Below are positions 1 through 7,318 of a DNA stretch of 21,033 nucleotides, in pieces. Position 1 is the first letter of the stretch. Each line of letters starts with the position of its first letter. The DNA comes from Dehalococcoidia bacterium (GTDB lineage Bacteria > Chloroflexota > Dehalococcoidia > SM23-28-2 > RBG-16-64-32), in the NCBI GenBank assembly GCA_030690405.1, contig JAUYGU010000070.1, positions 1 through 21,033 on the forward strand. The letters are read 5' to 3'. The position numbers and the translations under genes were made by a program. The notes beneath the pieces were generated by a model. It was not told where the DNA came from. It searched no databases and was given only the letters and a program-made list of their open reading frames with translations.

Positions 1-1623
1 CAGCTGTGGCTAAAGGCGCACGAGCTGACGCCGGCGCGAACGCGCCGTATCCGCCGGGCGGCGGCCTCGCTGGCCTATCGGCCTCTGGTCAGCATCGTCA
101 TGCCTGTCTACAATCCGGACCCGGCCTGGCTGCGCGACGCCATCGAATCCGTGCGCGCTCAGCTGTACGACAATTGGGAGCTGTGCATCGCCGACGACGG
201 CTCTACTCGAGCCGGCGTGCGGGAGCTGTTGGAGCAGTACCAGCGGGACGAGCCGCGAACCAAGGTGACCTGCCTCACGAAGAATGTAGGGATCGCCGCG
301 GCCTCCAACGCTGCCCTGGCCCTGGCCACGGGCGAGTTCGTGGGCCTGTTGGACCACGACGACGAGCTCAAGCCCGATGCCCTGTTCGAGGTCGCGAAGC
401 TGCTCAACGAGCGGCGGGACCTGGACTACGTCTACAGCGATGAGGACAAGCTAGAGACGGACGGGCGCCTCGTGGAGCCCTTCTTCAAGCCGGACTGGTC
501 GCCGGACCTCCTGATGTCTGTGAACTACGTGACGCACTTCAGCGTATTCCGCAAGGAGATAATCGATAAGGTGGGCGGGTTTCGGCCGGGATACGATGGC
601 AGCCAGGACTATGATCTCGTCCTGCGGACCGCGGAGATCACCGACAGAATCGCCCACATAGCGAAGCCGCTGTATACGTGGCGGAAGATCCCGGGGTCGG
701 CGGCGTCGTCGGTCGAGGCGAAGAGCTTCGCCTTCCGCGCCGGCAAGAAGGCGCTGAAGGACGCCCTGTCCCGGCGTGGAATCAAGGGAGAGGTCCTGAA
801 CGGACTGGCAAAGGGTCGCTACAGGGTGAAATACGACATCACCGGAAATCCGAAGGTGGCGATAATCATCCCCACCCGCGACCGCGTAGACATGCTCCGC
901 CGTTGCGTCGACTCTATCAAGAAGAAGTCGTCGTACGGGAACTACGAGATCATCATCGTGGATAACAACAGCCAGGAGGCGGAAACCCTCGATTACCTGT
1001 CCTCCTTCAGCGGCAGGGTCATCAAGTATCCCCACGAATTCAGCTTCGCCAAGATCGTGAACCTGGGGGCTCGGGAAGCGGACTGCGATGCGCTTCTGTT
1101 CCTCAACAACGACACCGAGATAATAACGCCCGACTGGATTGAAGCGATGCTCGAGCACGGCCAGCGGCCGGATGTGGCAGCGGTTGGGGCCCGCCTCCTG
1201 TACCCCGACGGCCGCGTGCAGCACGAGGGGGTGATGATGGGACTCGGCGGCGGCTCCGCCGGGAACGTCGACCACGGAGGTTACTTCGCCCTAGGCGAAA
1301 CGCCGCACAACTCTACCGCGGTTACCGCCGCCTGCATGCTCACCAGACCCTCCGTCTTCCGGGAGCTGGGCGGCTTCGACGAACGGCTGCGAGTAGCGTT
1401 CAACGACGTGGACTTTTGCCTGAGGGCCCGCGAGAAAGGCTACTTCATCGTGTACACTCCCTACGCCACCCTCTACCACTACGAGAGCGCCACCCGCGGA
1501 CGGCTCCACCCGCAAGAGGACGAAAGGTTCTTTCGAAACCGCTGGGGAGATCCGGGAGAATACCGCGATCCTTACTACAACCCGAACCTTGATCTGCGAT
1601 ACCCCTTCACGATACGGGTGTAG
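1..1623 (+). CDS. Tandem-domain family 2 glycosyltransferase, 5'-truncated by window
   Basis: The reading frame is open from base 1, so the true start lies upstream; 540 codons are visible before TAG at 1621-1623. Residue numbers count from the window edge. The first GT-A domain (about 28-150) has the entry motif VSIVMPVYN, then CIADDGST and the metal-site motif LLDHDDE near 117-122. The second domain (about 285-420) repeats the pattern with VAIIIPTRD, IIIVDNNS and FLNNDTE near 368-373, followed by a conserved FNDVDFCLR element. Two GT2 domains in one chain is known from large O-antigen and surface-polysaccharide glycosyltransferases, which add nucleotide-sugar residues to a growing glycan at the inner face of the membrane. 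Donor and acceptor cannot be read from the sequence. The first ATG in the frame (base 100) falls inside the first beta-strand, so it is not the start. The 3' end overlaps the convergent YfhO-family gene by 17 bp. Confidence 0.9.
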   Translation, partial: QLWLKAHELTPARTRRIRRAAASLAYRPLVSIVMPVYNPDPAWLRDAIESVRAQLYDNWELCIADDGSTRAGVRELLEQYQRDEPRTKVTCLTKNVGIAAASNAALALATGEFVGLLDHDDELKPDALFEVAKLLNERRDLDYVYSDEDKLETDGRLVEPFFKPDWSPDLLMSVNYVTHFSVFRKEIIDKVGGFRPGYDGSQDYDLVLRTAEITDRIAHIAKPLYTWRKIPGSAASSVEAKSFAFRAGKKALKDALSRRGIKGEVLNGLAKGRYRVKYDITGNPKVAIIIPTRDRVDMLRRCVDSIKKKSSYGNYEIIIVDNNSQEAETLDYLSSFSGRVIKYPHEFSFAKIVNLGAREADCDALLFLNNDTEIITPDWIEAMLEHGQRPDVAAVGARLLYPDGRVQHEGVMMGLGGGSAGNVDHGGYFALGETPHNSTAVTAACMLTRPSVFRELGGFDERLRVAFNDVDFCLRAREKGYFIVYTPYATLYHYESATRGRLHPQEDERFFRNRWGDPGEYRDPYYNPNLDLRYPFTIRV

Positions 1624-4153
1624 GCGGGTTCCTCCGGCGGCGGTTCGACGGGCGGGCCTTCTTCCTCCGATGCCACAGGGCCTCCCCTGCCAGCATCCCT
1701 GAGACCGCCGCCAGCGCCAGCACGGTGAGGATCAACCCGTTTCGGAAGGAGGCGGGCTCGTAGGAGAACTCTACCCGGTGGCGTCCCTCTTCCACGAACA
1801 CGCCGCGCAGGATGTAATCCGTCCGGTATATCTTCACCGGCTCGCCGTCCACTGAGGCCTGCCAGCCGGGGTAGTAGAGCTCCGGAATGATCAGTAGCGA
1901 CGGCCGGGAGGCATTTACCTCATAGCCAAGGCTGTCCGGCTCATACTCGACGACCTTGATCTTCTCGCTGCCGACGGCGGTCCTCTCGCCGTCCGTACCT
2001 CCGAACCAATCCGGCGGCGGCTCTTCAACGAACGCCTCTTCGTCCGGGTCGAACCCTGCCCGCATCCTCTCCAGGACGGCATCGGATTCGGGCAGAAACG
2101 TCACATCAGGGGCGAGGAATGCCGGGCGGAAATCGAGGTTCTCGTATATCCGCAGCTCGCCCGGCCGGAAGTAGACGAGCTCGTACGTCTGCTGGAGCCC
2201 GGGGTACATCTCAAACAGGTCGATCCGGTCGGGCACGGTCACGAACCGTATACCCAGCAGGTCGATCAGGGGCGAGGAGAAGTTCGTCGTGCGGCTGCTC
2301 GGGGCCAGCGAAGTGCGGCTGGAGAAGGCGCCCTCAGAAAAGCTATAGATGAGCGTGCGCTGCCGCTCGTCGTGGAGAGCATGGTTGAACGAGCTGTTGA
2401 GGCCGTAGTAGAGCTGCGGGCCCGTCGGCGCCTTGAACGAGGTATGGAAGGGCGCCATCCGCTCGTACGGCTTCTGCGTGTTTTCCAGGAAGCGTATGGC
2501 CGGCGTCTCGGGGTAGAAGTATTCGTCGGCGATCGTCGGGTTCTGGCGGTAGGCGAATACCAGCAGGTCGAAAGCGGTAAGCGCGACCAGCAGAGATGCG
2601 AAGACCGGCAGAGGCAGCGGCCGCCGCAGGTGGAGCAGCACCACGACGGCGAGAGCCAGCGCGATGGCCAGCCCGAAGGCCATAGTTGCCAGGCGGAAGG
2701 TTTGGAACTCCATCGCCGGGAAGCCGTCGATGAAGTTCGAGACGAAGTCCCGCCTTTGCGCGATTTCCACTGCCAGGTAGCTGAGCAGTCCCGCCATCAC
2801 GACAGCGGTGGCCGCGGCTGTTAGCGTCAGCGCCGTGCGCTGCGCCATGTTCGGCCGGAACTGCCACAGCTCGTCGAAGCCGAACCCGGCTACCGCAGCG
2901 CCGGCGAACCCGAGCACGGACAGCAGCCTCGTGTTGCGGTTCAGATCGAACACCGGGAAGTGCCCGACGAACTCCAGCGCGGGGCCGATGTCGTAGATGA
3001 TCAAGATGCAGGACACAGCGAGCGCCGCGAAGAACAGCACGACCACTCGGCGGCGCAGCAGGCCGGCCAGAGCGCCTACCCCCGCCAGGGTCAGCGGCGC
3101 CAGCCCGATGTAGCCCCAGCTCTCGTTCAGGTTGGGATGCAGAGAGAAGTCGAAGTTCCTGAACACCTGGTTGCCAAAGAAGTTGGGGAAGAACAGCAGT
3201 ATCCCGTACTTGAGCTCCAGGCCGACGTTCGCCAGCGACTCGCGGTAGCCTATGTCCACGTAGTCCGTGTACTCCAGGGTCGGCAGCAGGGCGATCCCGG
3301 TCACCGCCACGCCGAGCAGGAAGCTGGCCCCGAAGGAGCCACAGGTAACCACTGCTCTCTTCCAGTCCCTGTCGTTAAAGAACAGCTGGGCCACCCTGAC
3401 GAGGAAGTACAACACTACCGCGTAGAAGAAGTAGCCGGTCACGGAGGGGAACCCGCCCAGCACCATCAGCGCCACAGCCACGGCCAGCAGGGCTACGGTT
3501 GAGGGCCGCGGTGCGCGTACCAGGTTCTCGGTCTGCAAGAACAGTAGCGGTGCGAAGGCGCTCACCAGCGTCTGCGGCCACATCAGCCAAGCGATGTTGA
3601 AGCCGCAGAACATGAAGGCGAGCCCGCCCAGGACCGAGCCCGCCCAGCTCACGTCCCACTTGCGCAGGAACAGGTACATGAACAGCCCCGCCAGGAACAG
3701 CTTGGCAAGGACCAGCAGGGAAAAGCCCATGTCCAGGGGGAGCAGGGTAACGAAGACCAGCGTTAGCGGGTGGAAAAAGGTGTTGTTGAGGGTGGCCGCC
3801 AGCGGCCGGCCCTGGGACATCAGCGGCGTCCACAGGGGCAGGTCTCCCTCGCTGACCGCATCCTTGATCTGCTTCAGGCTCGGGATATAGCTATCGACTA
3901 CGTCGCCGCGCAGGGCGTTCTTCTCCACGAACCCCTCCGGGGCGATGACCGACCACGGCGGGTAGCGGAGAAGGAGGTCGGTGGGCGCGATGATCTCGCC
4001 CCGGAGCACGAACGGCCAGAAATATAGGAGGGTAATCACGAGCAGCAGCCCGGCAGCGGCGACGCCGCCAACTCGTCCCCCGGCCAGCCGTTCCCTGGCG
4101 GACTGCCAGCCGGAGCGTCGCATCTCGCCCCGGGGGAGCGGCTTCGTGCTCAC
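1607..4153 (-). CDS. YfhO-family multi-pass membrane protein (GT-C-like glycosyltransferase)
   Basis: This 848-residue integral membrane protein has a cytoplasmic basic N-terminus and a first membrane segment near residues 30-50. A loop containing APTDLLLRYPPW follows, then the family-typical stretch SQGRPLAATLNNTFFHPLTL near 109-130 and many hydrophobic segments to about residue 530. A long soluble domain follows, with a last membrane helix near 808-830 and an arginine-rich tail. This architecture is that of the bacterial YfhO family, which in Gram-positives is implicated in glycosylating lipoteichoic acid from a polyprenyl-linked sugar; that role here is inference. The start is a GTG at 4153 with no Shine-Dalgarno directly before it. 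Upstream sits a mini-ORF with a good Shine-Dalgarno whose stop overlaps this GTG (see 4150-4176). An alternative start is the ATG at residue 11 (4123). The 3' end overlaps the convergent glycosyltransferase. Confidence 0.85.
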   Translation of the reverse strand: MSTKPLPRGEMRRSGWQSARERLAGGRVGGVAAAGLLLVITLLYFWPFVLRGEIIAPTDLLLRYPPWSVIAPEGFVEKNALRGDVVDSYIPSLKQIKDAVSEGDLPLWTPLMSQGRPLAATLNNTFFHPLTLVFVTLLPLDMGFSLLVLAKLFLAGLFMYLFLRKWDVSWAGSVLGGLAFMFCGFNIAWLMWPQTLVSAFAPLLFLQTENLVRAPRPSTVALLAVAVALMVLGGFPSVTGYFFYAVVLYFLVRVAQLFFNDRDWKRAVVTCGSFGASFLLGVAVTGIALLPTLEYTDYVDIGYRESLANVGLELKYGILLFFPNFFGNQVFRNFDFSLHPNLNESWGYIGLAPLTLAGVGALAGLLRRRVVVLFFAALAVSCILIIYDIGPALEFVGHFPVFDLNRNTRLLSVLGFAGAAVAGFGFDELWQFRPNMAQRTALTLTAAATAVVMAGLLSYLAVEIAQRRDFVSNFIDGFPAMEFQTFRLATMAFGLAIALALAVVVLLHLRRPLPLPVFASLLVALTAFDLLVFAYRQNPTIADEYFYPETPAIRFLENTQKPYERMAPFHTSFKAPTGPQLYYGLNSSFNHALHDERQRTLIYSFSEGAFSSRTSLAPSSRTTNFSSPLIDLLGIRFVTVPDRIDLFEMYPGLQQTYELVYFRPGELRIYENLDFRPAFLAPDVTFLPESDAVLERMRAGFDPDEEAFVEEPPPDWFGGTDGERTAVGSEKIKVVEYEPDSLGYEVNASRPSLLIIPELYYPGWQASVDGEPVKIYRTDYILRGVFVEEGRHRVEFSYEPASFRNGLILTVLALAAVSGMLAGEALWHRRKKARPSNRRRRNPPTPVS

Positions 4154-4176
4154 GGAAGGAGGCGCTCGCTGCTCAT
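4150..4176 (-). CDS. Possible 8-codon leader ORF overlapping the YfhO-family start
   Basis: On the minus strand a GGAGG (4184-4188) stands 7 nt before an ATG at 4176. The frame reads MSSERLLP and ends in TGA at 4150-4152. That stop shares bases with the GTG start of the downstream membrane-protein gene (GTGA arrangement). The downstream gene has no Shine-Dalgarno of its own at that GTG, so termination-reinitiation from this mini-ORF is a plausible way for it to be translated. It could equally be chance, with the real start further inside (ATG at 4123). I recognise no attenuator-type codon run in the peptide. Confidence 0.3.
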   Translation of the reverse strand: MSSERLLP

Positions 4177-4243
4177 CAGTGTTCCTCCGATTGCCTTAAC
4201 CTGCGGCCCGGCACGGCGAGATTAGCGTCTGCGATTCGGAGGT

Positions 4244-4249
4244 ATCATA
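4244..4249 (-). promoter_or_regulatory. Candidate -10 box for the YfhO-family gene
   Basis: The minus strand reads TATGAT here, five of six matches to the sigma-70 -10 consensus. It lies about 70 bp upstream of the mini-ORF start. No convincing -35 box sits at 16-18 bp, so this rests on one hexamer. Confidence 0.3.
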
Positions 4250-4413
4250 TCGAACCGGCGCCTTTGCGTCGAAGCAGCGTAACGCTGGCCCCAGTCCCTT
4301 GTTGTGCGGGTGGCTGACCACGCAGACTCGGGCTTCGCCGCCTGCAATCCGGCTCTCTAGAAACGCGTCTGGCAATGTCCTGAGGTTTTCTGCGCGCTGG
4401 CTCACGTCAATAT

Positions 4414-4447
4414 CCCCGATAGCGGCGGTGCAGAGCCGCTATTGGGG
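4414..4447. other. Long perfect-type hairpin in the divergent intergenic region
   Basis: Bases 4414-4426 pair with 4435-4447 in a 13-bp stem with a single G-U wobble at 4418/4443 and an 8-nt loop (4427-4434). The core arms are ATAGCGGC and GCCGCTAT, flanked by CCCC and GGGG. No T-tract follows on either strand, so it is not a standard intrinsic terminator, and a terminator would be unexpected between two divergent starts. It could be an operator, a structured element in an RNA reading across this spacer, or a dispersed palindromic repeat. I saw no second copy in the window. Confidence 0.65.
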
Positions 4448-4578
4448 TTGGCCACATGATAATTCCCTCGCCCCGCACCGTCAAAGCGCCGGCCCGCGGC
4501 GGGGCTCAATCGGAAAACGCTCGCCCGTTGGCACCAGTTAATGATAAGCTGCGGCCCAGAGTCGGCGGGTCCGATAGA

Positions 4579-4608
4579 TTGACTGGTCACGAACCCAGGG
4601 GGTAGCAT
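4579..4608 (+). promoter_or_regulatory. Candidate sigma-70 promoter for the DPM1-like gene
   Basis: TTGACT (4579-4584) matches five of six -35 positions. It is followed after 18 bp by TAGCAT (4603-4608), which matches four of six -10 positions. Transcription would begin near 4615, giving a leader of about 48 nt before the ATG at 4663. Confidence 0.5.
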
Positions 4609-4662
4609 AGCGCAAACGGCTGGGCGCGTTGCCGCCGGATCACAGGAGGGCACCGTAGAGCC

Positions 4663-5679
4663 ATGAGCACGCTGGTCGTCACGATTCCCGCGTACAACGA
4701 GGAGGCGACCATAGGCGAGGTGATCCGAGAGATCCCTCGCCAGATACCTGGTTTCGACCGCGTCTTTGTCCTGGTCATAGACGACGGGTCCCGCGACCGT
4801 ACCGCGGAGGCCGCTCGCCAGGCGGGGGCGGACTTCATCCTTACGCACAAGCACAACCGCGGCCTCGCCGTGACGTTCCGTGATGGCCTGGACGCTGCCC
4901 TCTCCCTGGGGGCGGACGTGATCGCCAACACCGATGCCGATAACCACTACGACCAGACGAGGATCCCTGAACTGGTAGCGCCGGTGCTGGCCGGCGAAGC
5001 GGACATAGTCATAGGGTCTCGTCCTCTTGGCGGGCTATCGGAGATGAGCCTCTCCAGGCGCTGGGGGAACCGCATCGCCAACGCGACCTTCCGTTTCCTC
5101 TACGGGCTTCCCCAGGATACCGACATCTCCAGCGGCTTCCGCGCCTACTCGCGAGAAGCCGCCCTACGACTCTCCGTGACCTCCAAGTACACCTACACCC
5201 ATGAGACGTTGATCTCCGCCCTGGACCAGCGCCTCAACATCATCAGCAAGGTGATCCCCGCCAGGGACGTGTCCAGGCCATCCCGACTGATGTCCAACGT
5301 ACGCTCCCACGTCTTTCGCGCCGGCTCTGTAGCGTTCATGAGCTTCGTGATCCACCGGCTATTCCGCATCCTGGCGCTGGTGTCGACCCTGCTGATCTTG
5401 ATGGGCGGCGCGTTCTACGCCCGCTTCATCTACTTCTACGCGACGTCCGGCGGCGCGGGACACATCCAGTCGCTGGTCGGTGCGTCGCTCGCCGTCATCC
5501 TCGGCGCGCAGCTCCTCGTCGGCAGCTTCTTCGCCGCGTCCCTTGTCAAGAACCGGCAGCTGGTGGAGGAGGTGCTGTACCAGCAGAGGCGTCAGCTGTT
5601 CGAAGGGGAGCGGGAGCCGTCTCGCCGGTTGACCGTGGAGCCGCCGGTGGCGATCTCATCGCCCACGAGCGAAGGTTGA
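4663..5679 (+). CDS. DPM1-like polyprenyl-phosphate glycosyltransferase (GT2) with C-terminal membrane helices
   Basis: This is a 338-residue protein. Its GT-A domain (about 1-225) carries VVTIPAYNEE at 4-13, IDDGSRDRT at 39-47 and the metal-binding DAD at 91-93 inside NTDADNHYD. It also has the conserved DISSGFRAYSREA near 154-166, which is typical of dolichol- and polyprenyl-phosphate mannosyl- or glucosyltransferases. Two hydrophobic segments follow (about 234-259 and 269-294), then a charged cytoplasmic tail. Family knowledge suggests that it transfers a sugar from a nucleotide donor to a polyprenyl phosphate on the inner leaflet. The charged lipid could feed GT-C enzymes such as the GT39-like and YfhO-family proteins nearby (inference). 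An AGGAGGG Shine-Dalgarno at 4644-4650 precedes the ATG by 12 nt, slightly long. Its TGA lies 3 bp from the convergent dehydrogenase stop. Confidence 0.88.
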   Translation: MSTLVVTIPAYNEEATIGEVIREIPRQIPGFDRVFVLVIDDGSRDRTAEAARQAGADFILTHKHNRGLAVTFRDGLDAALSLGADVIANTDADNHYDQTRIPELVAPVLAGEADIVIGSRPLGGLSEMSLSRRWGNRIANATFRFLYGLPQDTDISSGFRAYSREAALRLSVTSKYTYTHETLISALDQRLNIISKVIPARDVSRPSRLMSNVRSHVFRAGSVAFMSFVIHRLFRILALVSTLLILMGGAFYARFIYFYATSGGAGHIQSLVGASLAVILGAQLLVGSFFAASLVKNRQLVEEVLYQQRRQLFEGEREPSRRLTVEPPVAISSPTSEG

Positions 5680-5682
5680 GCT

Positions 5683-7035
5683 CTAGCGGCCGATGCCGAT
5701 ATAAGTGAAGCTGGCCCCCTCGATCTCACGCGGGTCCAGGAAGTTCCTCACGTCCAAGAGAGTGCGCCCCTTGACGCGCCGGGCGAGCTCCGCCCAGGGC
5801 AGACGGCTGAACTCGTCCCACTCCGTCATCACCACCAGGGCGTCGCAACCATCGCTCATCCCGACGGCAGAGTCGTGGTATTCGATCGCCAGGTCTGGGC
5901 GCTCCCGTCTCGCGCGCCCCTCGGCCCAGGGGTCGTATGAGCGGACCTTGGCACCCCGCCGCAGGAGGAGATCGGCGACGCCCAGCGCCGGCGAGTCCGA
6001 GATGTCATCGGTGCCGGCCTTGAAGCTGAGGCCAAGGATGCCGATGGTGGCTCCCTCCATTGAGCCCAGCGCCTTCTCCAACCGCTCCACGATGTGCTCC
6101 CGCTGAACGGCGTTGCTGGTCATGGCCGCGGCCAGGAGCGGCAACTCCTCTTGATGATCGCCGGCCAAGGCAAGCAGAGCCGATACGTCTTTCCCCAGGC
6201 AGGGCCCACCCCATCCAGGACCGGCCTGGAAGTAGTGCGGCCCAATGCGGTGGTCCAGGCCCACACCTTCAGCGATGTCCGAGATGTCGGCGTCCAGCTC
6301 CTCGGCGAGCCGTCCGATCTCGTTGATGAAGGAGAGTTTCGTGGCCAGGAAGGCGTTGGAGGCGTACTTTATGAACTCCGCGTTGACCGGGCGCGTCATG
6401 AGCAGGGTAGCGCATCGGCAGGACGCCCGACGGGGAGCGCTCGCTGGCGCATCGAACTCCTGGCGGGCGATAGGCTCGTACAGCTCCCGCAGCACCTCTT
6501 GCGCCCGGGGGTCGTCCGCACCGACCACGATGCGGTCCGGATATAGAGTATCGGCTAGAGCGGACCCCTGGCGCAGGAACTCGGGGTTGCTGGCCAGGGC
6601 GATCCTTGCCGAGGAGCCGCGTTGTCTGAGCTTGTCGTCCACCAGCCGCTGCACGCCCGCCGTCGTGCCGGGCGGAACGGTGGACTTGATCGCCAGCACC
6701 GCGTGCACACCGTCCGGGGTTAACGCCGCCACCTGCTCGCTGACGGCGTGAACGGCGGAAAGGTCGGCGTGGCCATCGGGTGATGGCGGCGTCGGCACGG
6801 CGACCATCACGACCTCGCCGGAGGCCGCATCCGGGGTAATGCTGGAATCCACCTTCAGGCGCGCGACCGCGATCAGCCCCTCTAGGCCTGGGTCGGGGAA
6901 GGGCAGGCGTCTCTTCCGCAGGGCCTCCACCACGCCCGGACTGCTGTCGACGCAGGACACATCATGGCCCAGGTGGTCCAGCGCCAGGGCTGTGGTCAGT
7001 CCTACCCGGCCAGCGCCGATGATGGTTACACGCAC
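5683..7035 (-). CDS. UDP-glucose/GDP-mannose dehydrogenase family protein
   Basis: At 450 residues this is normal size for the family. The NAD-binding N-terminus has IIGAGRVG (5-12). The substrate region shows SNPEFLRQGSALAD (149-162) and the helix motif NAEFIKYASNAFLATK (218-233). The catalytic loop is GPGWGGPCLGKD (272-283) with nucleophile Cys279. The C-terminal domain has GLSFKAGTDDISDSPA (335-350), the family pattern for the UDP-binding half. Such enzymes oxidise C6 of a nucleotide sugar to the uronic acid with two NAD+; UDP-glucose is the likely but unproven substrate. Two oddities stand out. The usual GFGGSCFPKD loop has W, P, L and G substitutions. A basic, cysteine-containing stretch near 197-208 looks like a short insertion. 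The start is a GTG with a GGGGAG-like Shine-Dalgarno nearby. The gene is divergent from the GT4 gene and convergent with the DPM1-like gene. Confidence 0.88.
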   Translation of the reverse strand: MRVTIIGAGRVGLTTALALDHLGHDVSCVDSSPGVVEALRKRRLPFPDPGLEGLIAVARLKVDSSITPDAASGEVVMVAVPTPPSPDGHADLSAVHAVSEQVAALTPDGVHAVLAIKSTVPPGTTAGVQRLVDDKLRQRGSSARIALASNPEFLRQGSALADTLYPDRIVVGADDPRAQEVLRELYEPIARQEFDAPASAPRRASCRCATLLMTRPVNAEFIKYASNAFLATKLSFINEIGRLAEELDADISDIAEGVGLDHRIGPHYFQAGPGWGGPCLGKDVSALLALAGDHQEELPLLAAAMTSNAVQREHIVERLEKALGSMEGATIGILGLSFKAGTDDISDSPALGVADLLLRRGAKVRSYDPWAEGRARRERPDLAIEYHDSAVGMSDGCDALVVMTEWDEFSRLPWAELARRVKGRTLLDVRNFLDPREIEGASFTYIGIGR

Positions 7036-7076
7036 GGGTCTCCCCAGGGGCGCGGGCGGTCCCAGAGCATGCGTAG

Positions 7077-7106
7077 AGTATCATCCCGGGCAGCAAGTAC
7101 GGTCAA
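7077..7106 (-). promoter_or_regulatory. Candidate promoter for the UDP-sugar dehydrogenase gene
   Basis: On the minus strand TTGACC (7101-7106) is followed after 18 bp by GATACT (7077-7082). That is a five-of-six -35 and a four-of-six -10. It lies about 42 bp upstream of the GTG start at 7035. Confidence 0.45.
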
Positions 7107-7215
7107 GGGTACGATCTTCGACATGGCGCGGTAGCCTTTCCCATACAACATGAACGCGCCCGCACGGCGAAGGGTTACGGCTCGCTCCTGTGTTCCTCGC
7201 CCGAGGGCCGTGTCC

Positions 7216-7221
7216 TATAAT
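7216..7221 (+). promoter_or_regulatory. Consensus -10 box for the GT4-GT39 operon
   Basis: TATAAT is a perfect sigma-70 -10 hexamer. The region 17 bp upstream (around 7193-7198, TTCCTC) is a poor -35. The box falls inside the longest open frame that begins at ATG 7190, which argues that the coding start is downstream, at the GTG 7319. The implied leader is about 90 nt. Confidence 0.5.
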
Positions 7222-7318
7222 CTACGTGACCCTGGCCGCCGCTCCCTGGCGGCAGGCCCAACGAAAGCCCCGGAGTAGCAGTGTTCAGAAACGAGACGAC
7301 CACCGGCGAGGCGAGATA

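Larger units (their letters stand above)
4154..4662. other. Divergent intergenic region, 509 bp
   Basis: The region separates the minus-strand YfhO-family gene from the plus-strand DPM1-like gene. It holds the possible leader ORF (4150-4176), a minus-strand -10 candidate (4244-4249), a strong 13-bp hairpin (4414-4447) and a plus-strand promoter candidate (4579-4608). Small open frames exist here (for example 4196-4405 on minus and 4299-4541 on plus), but they have no recognisable motifs and no Shine-Dalgarno that I can defend, so I do not call them genes. Confidence 0.6.

Noticed and set aside
4196..4541. Small open frames in the divergent intergenic region (4196-4405 minus, 4299-4541 plus)
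   Set aside because: No recognisable motif, no supporting Shine-Dalgarno, mutual overlap, and composition that looks like random high-GC translation.
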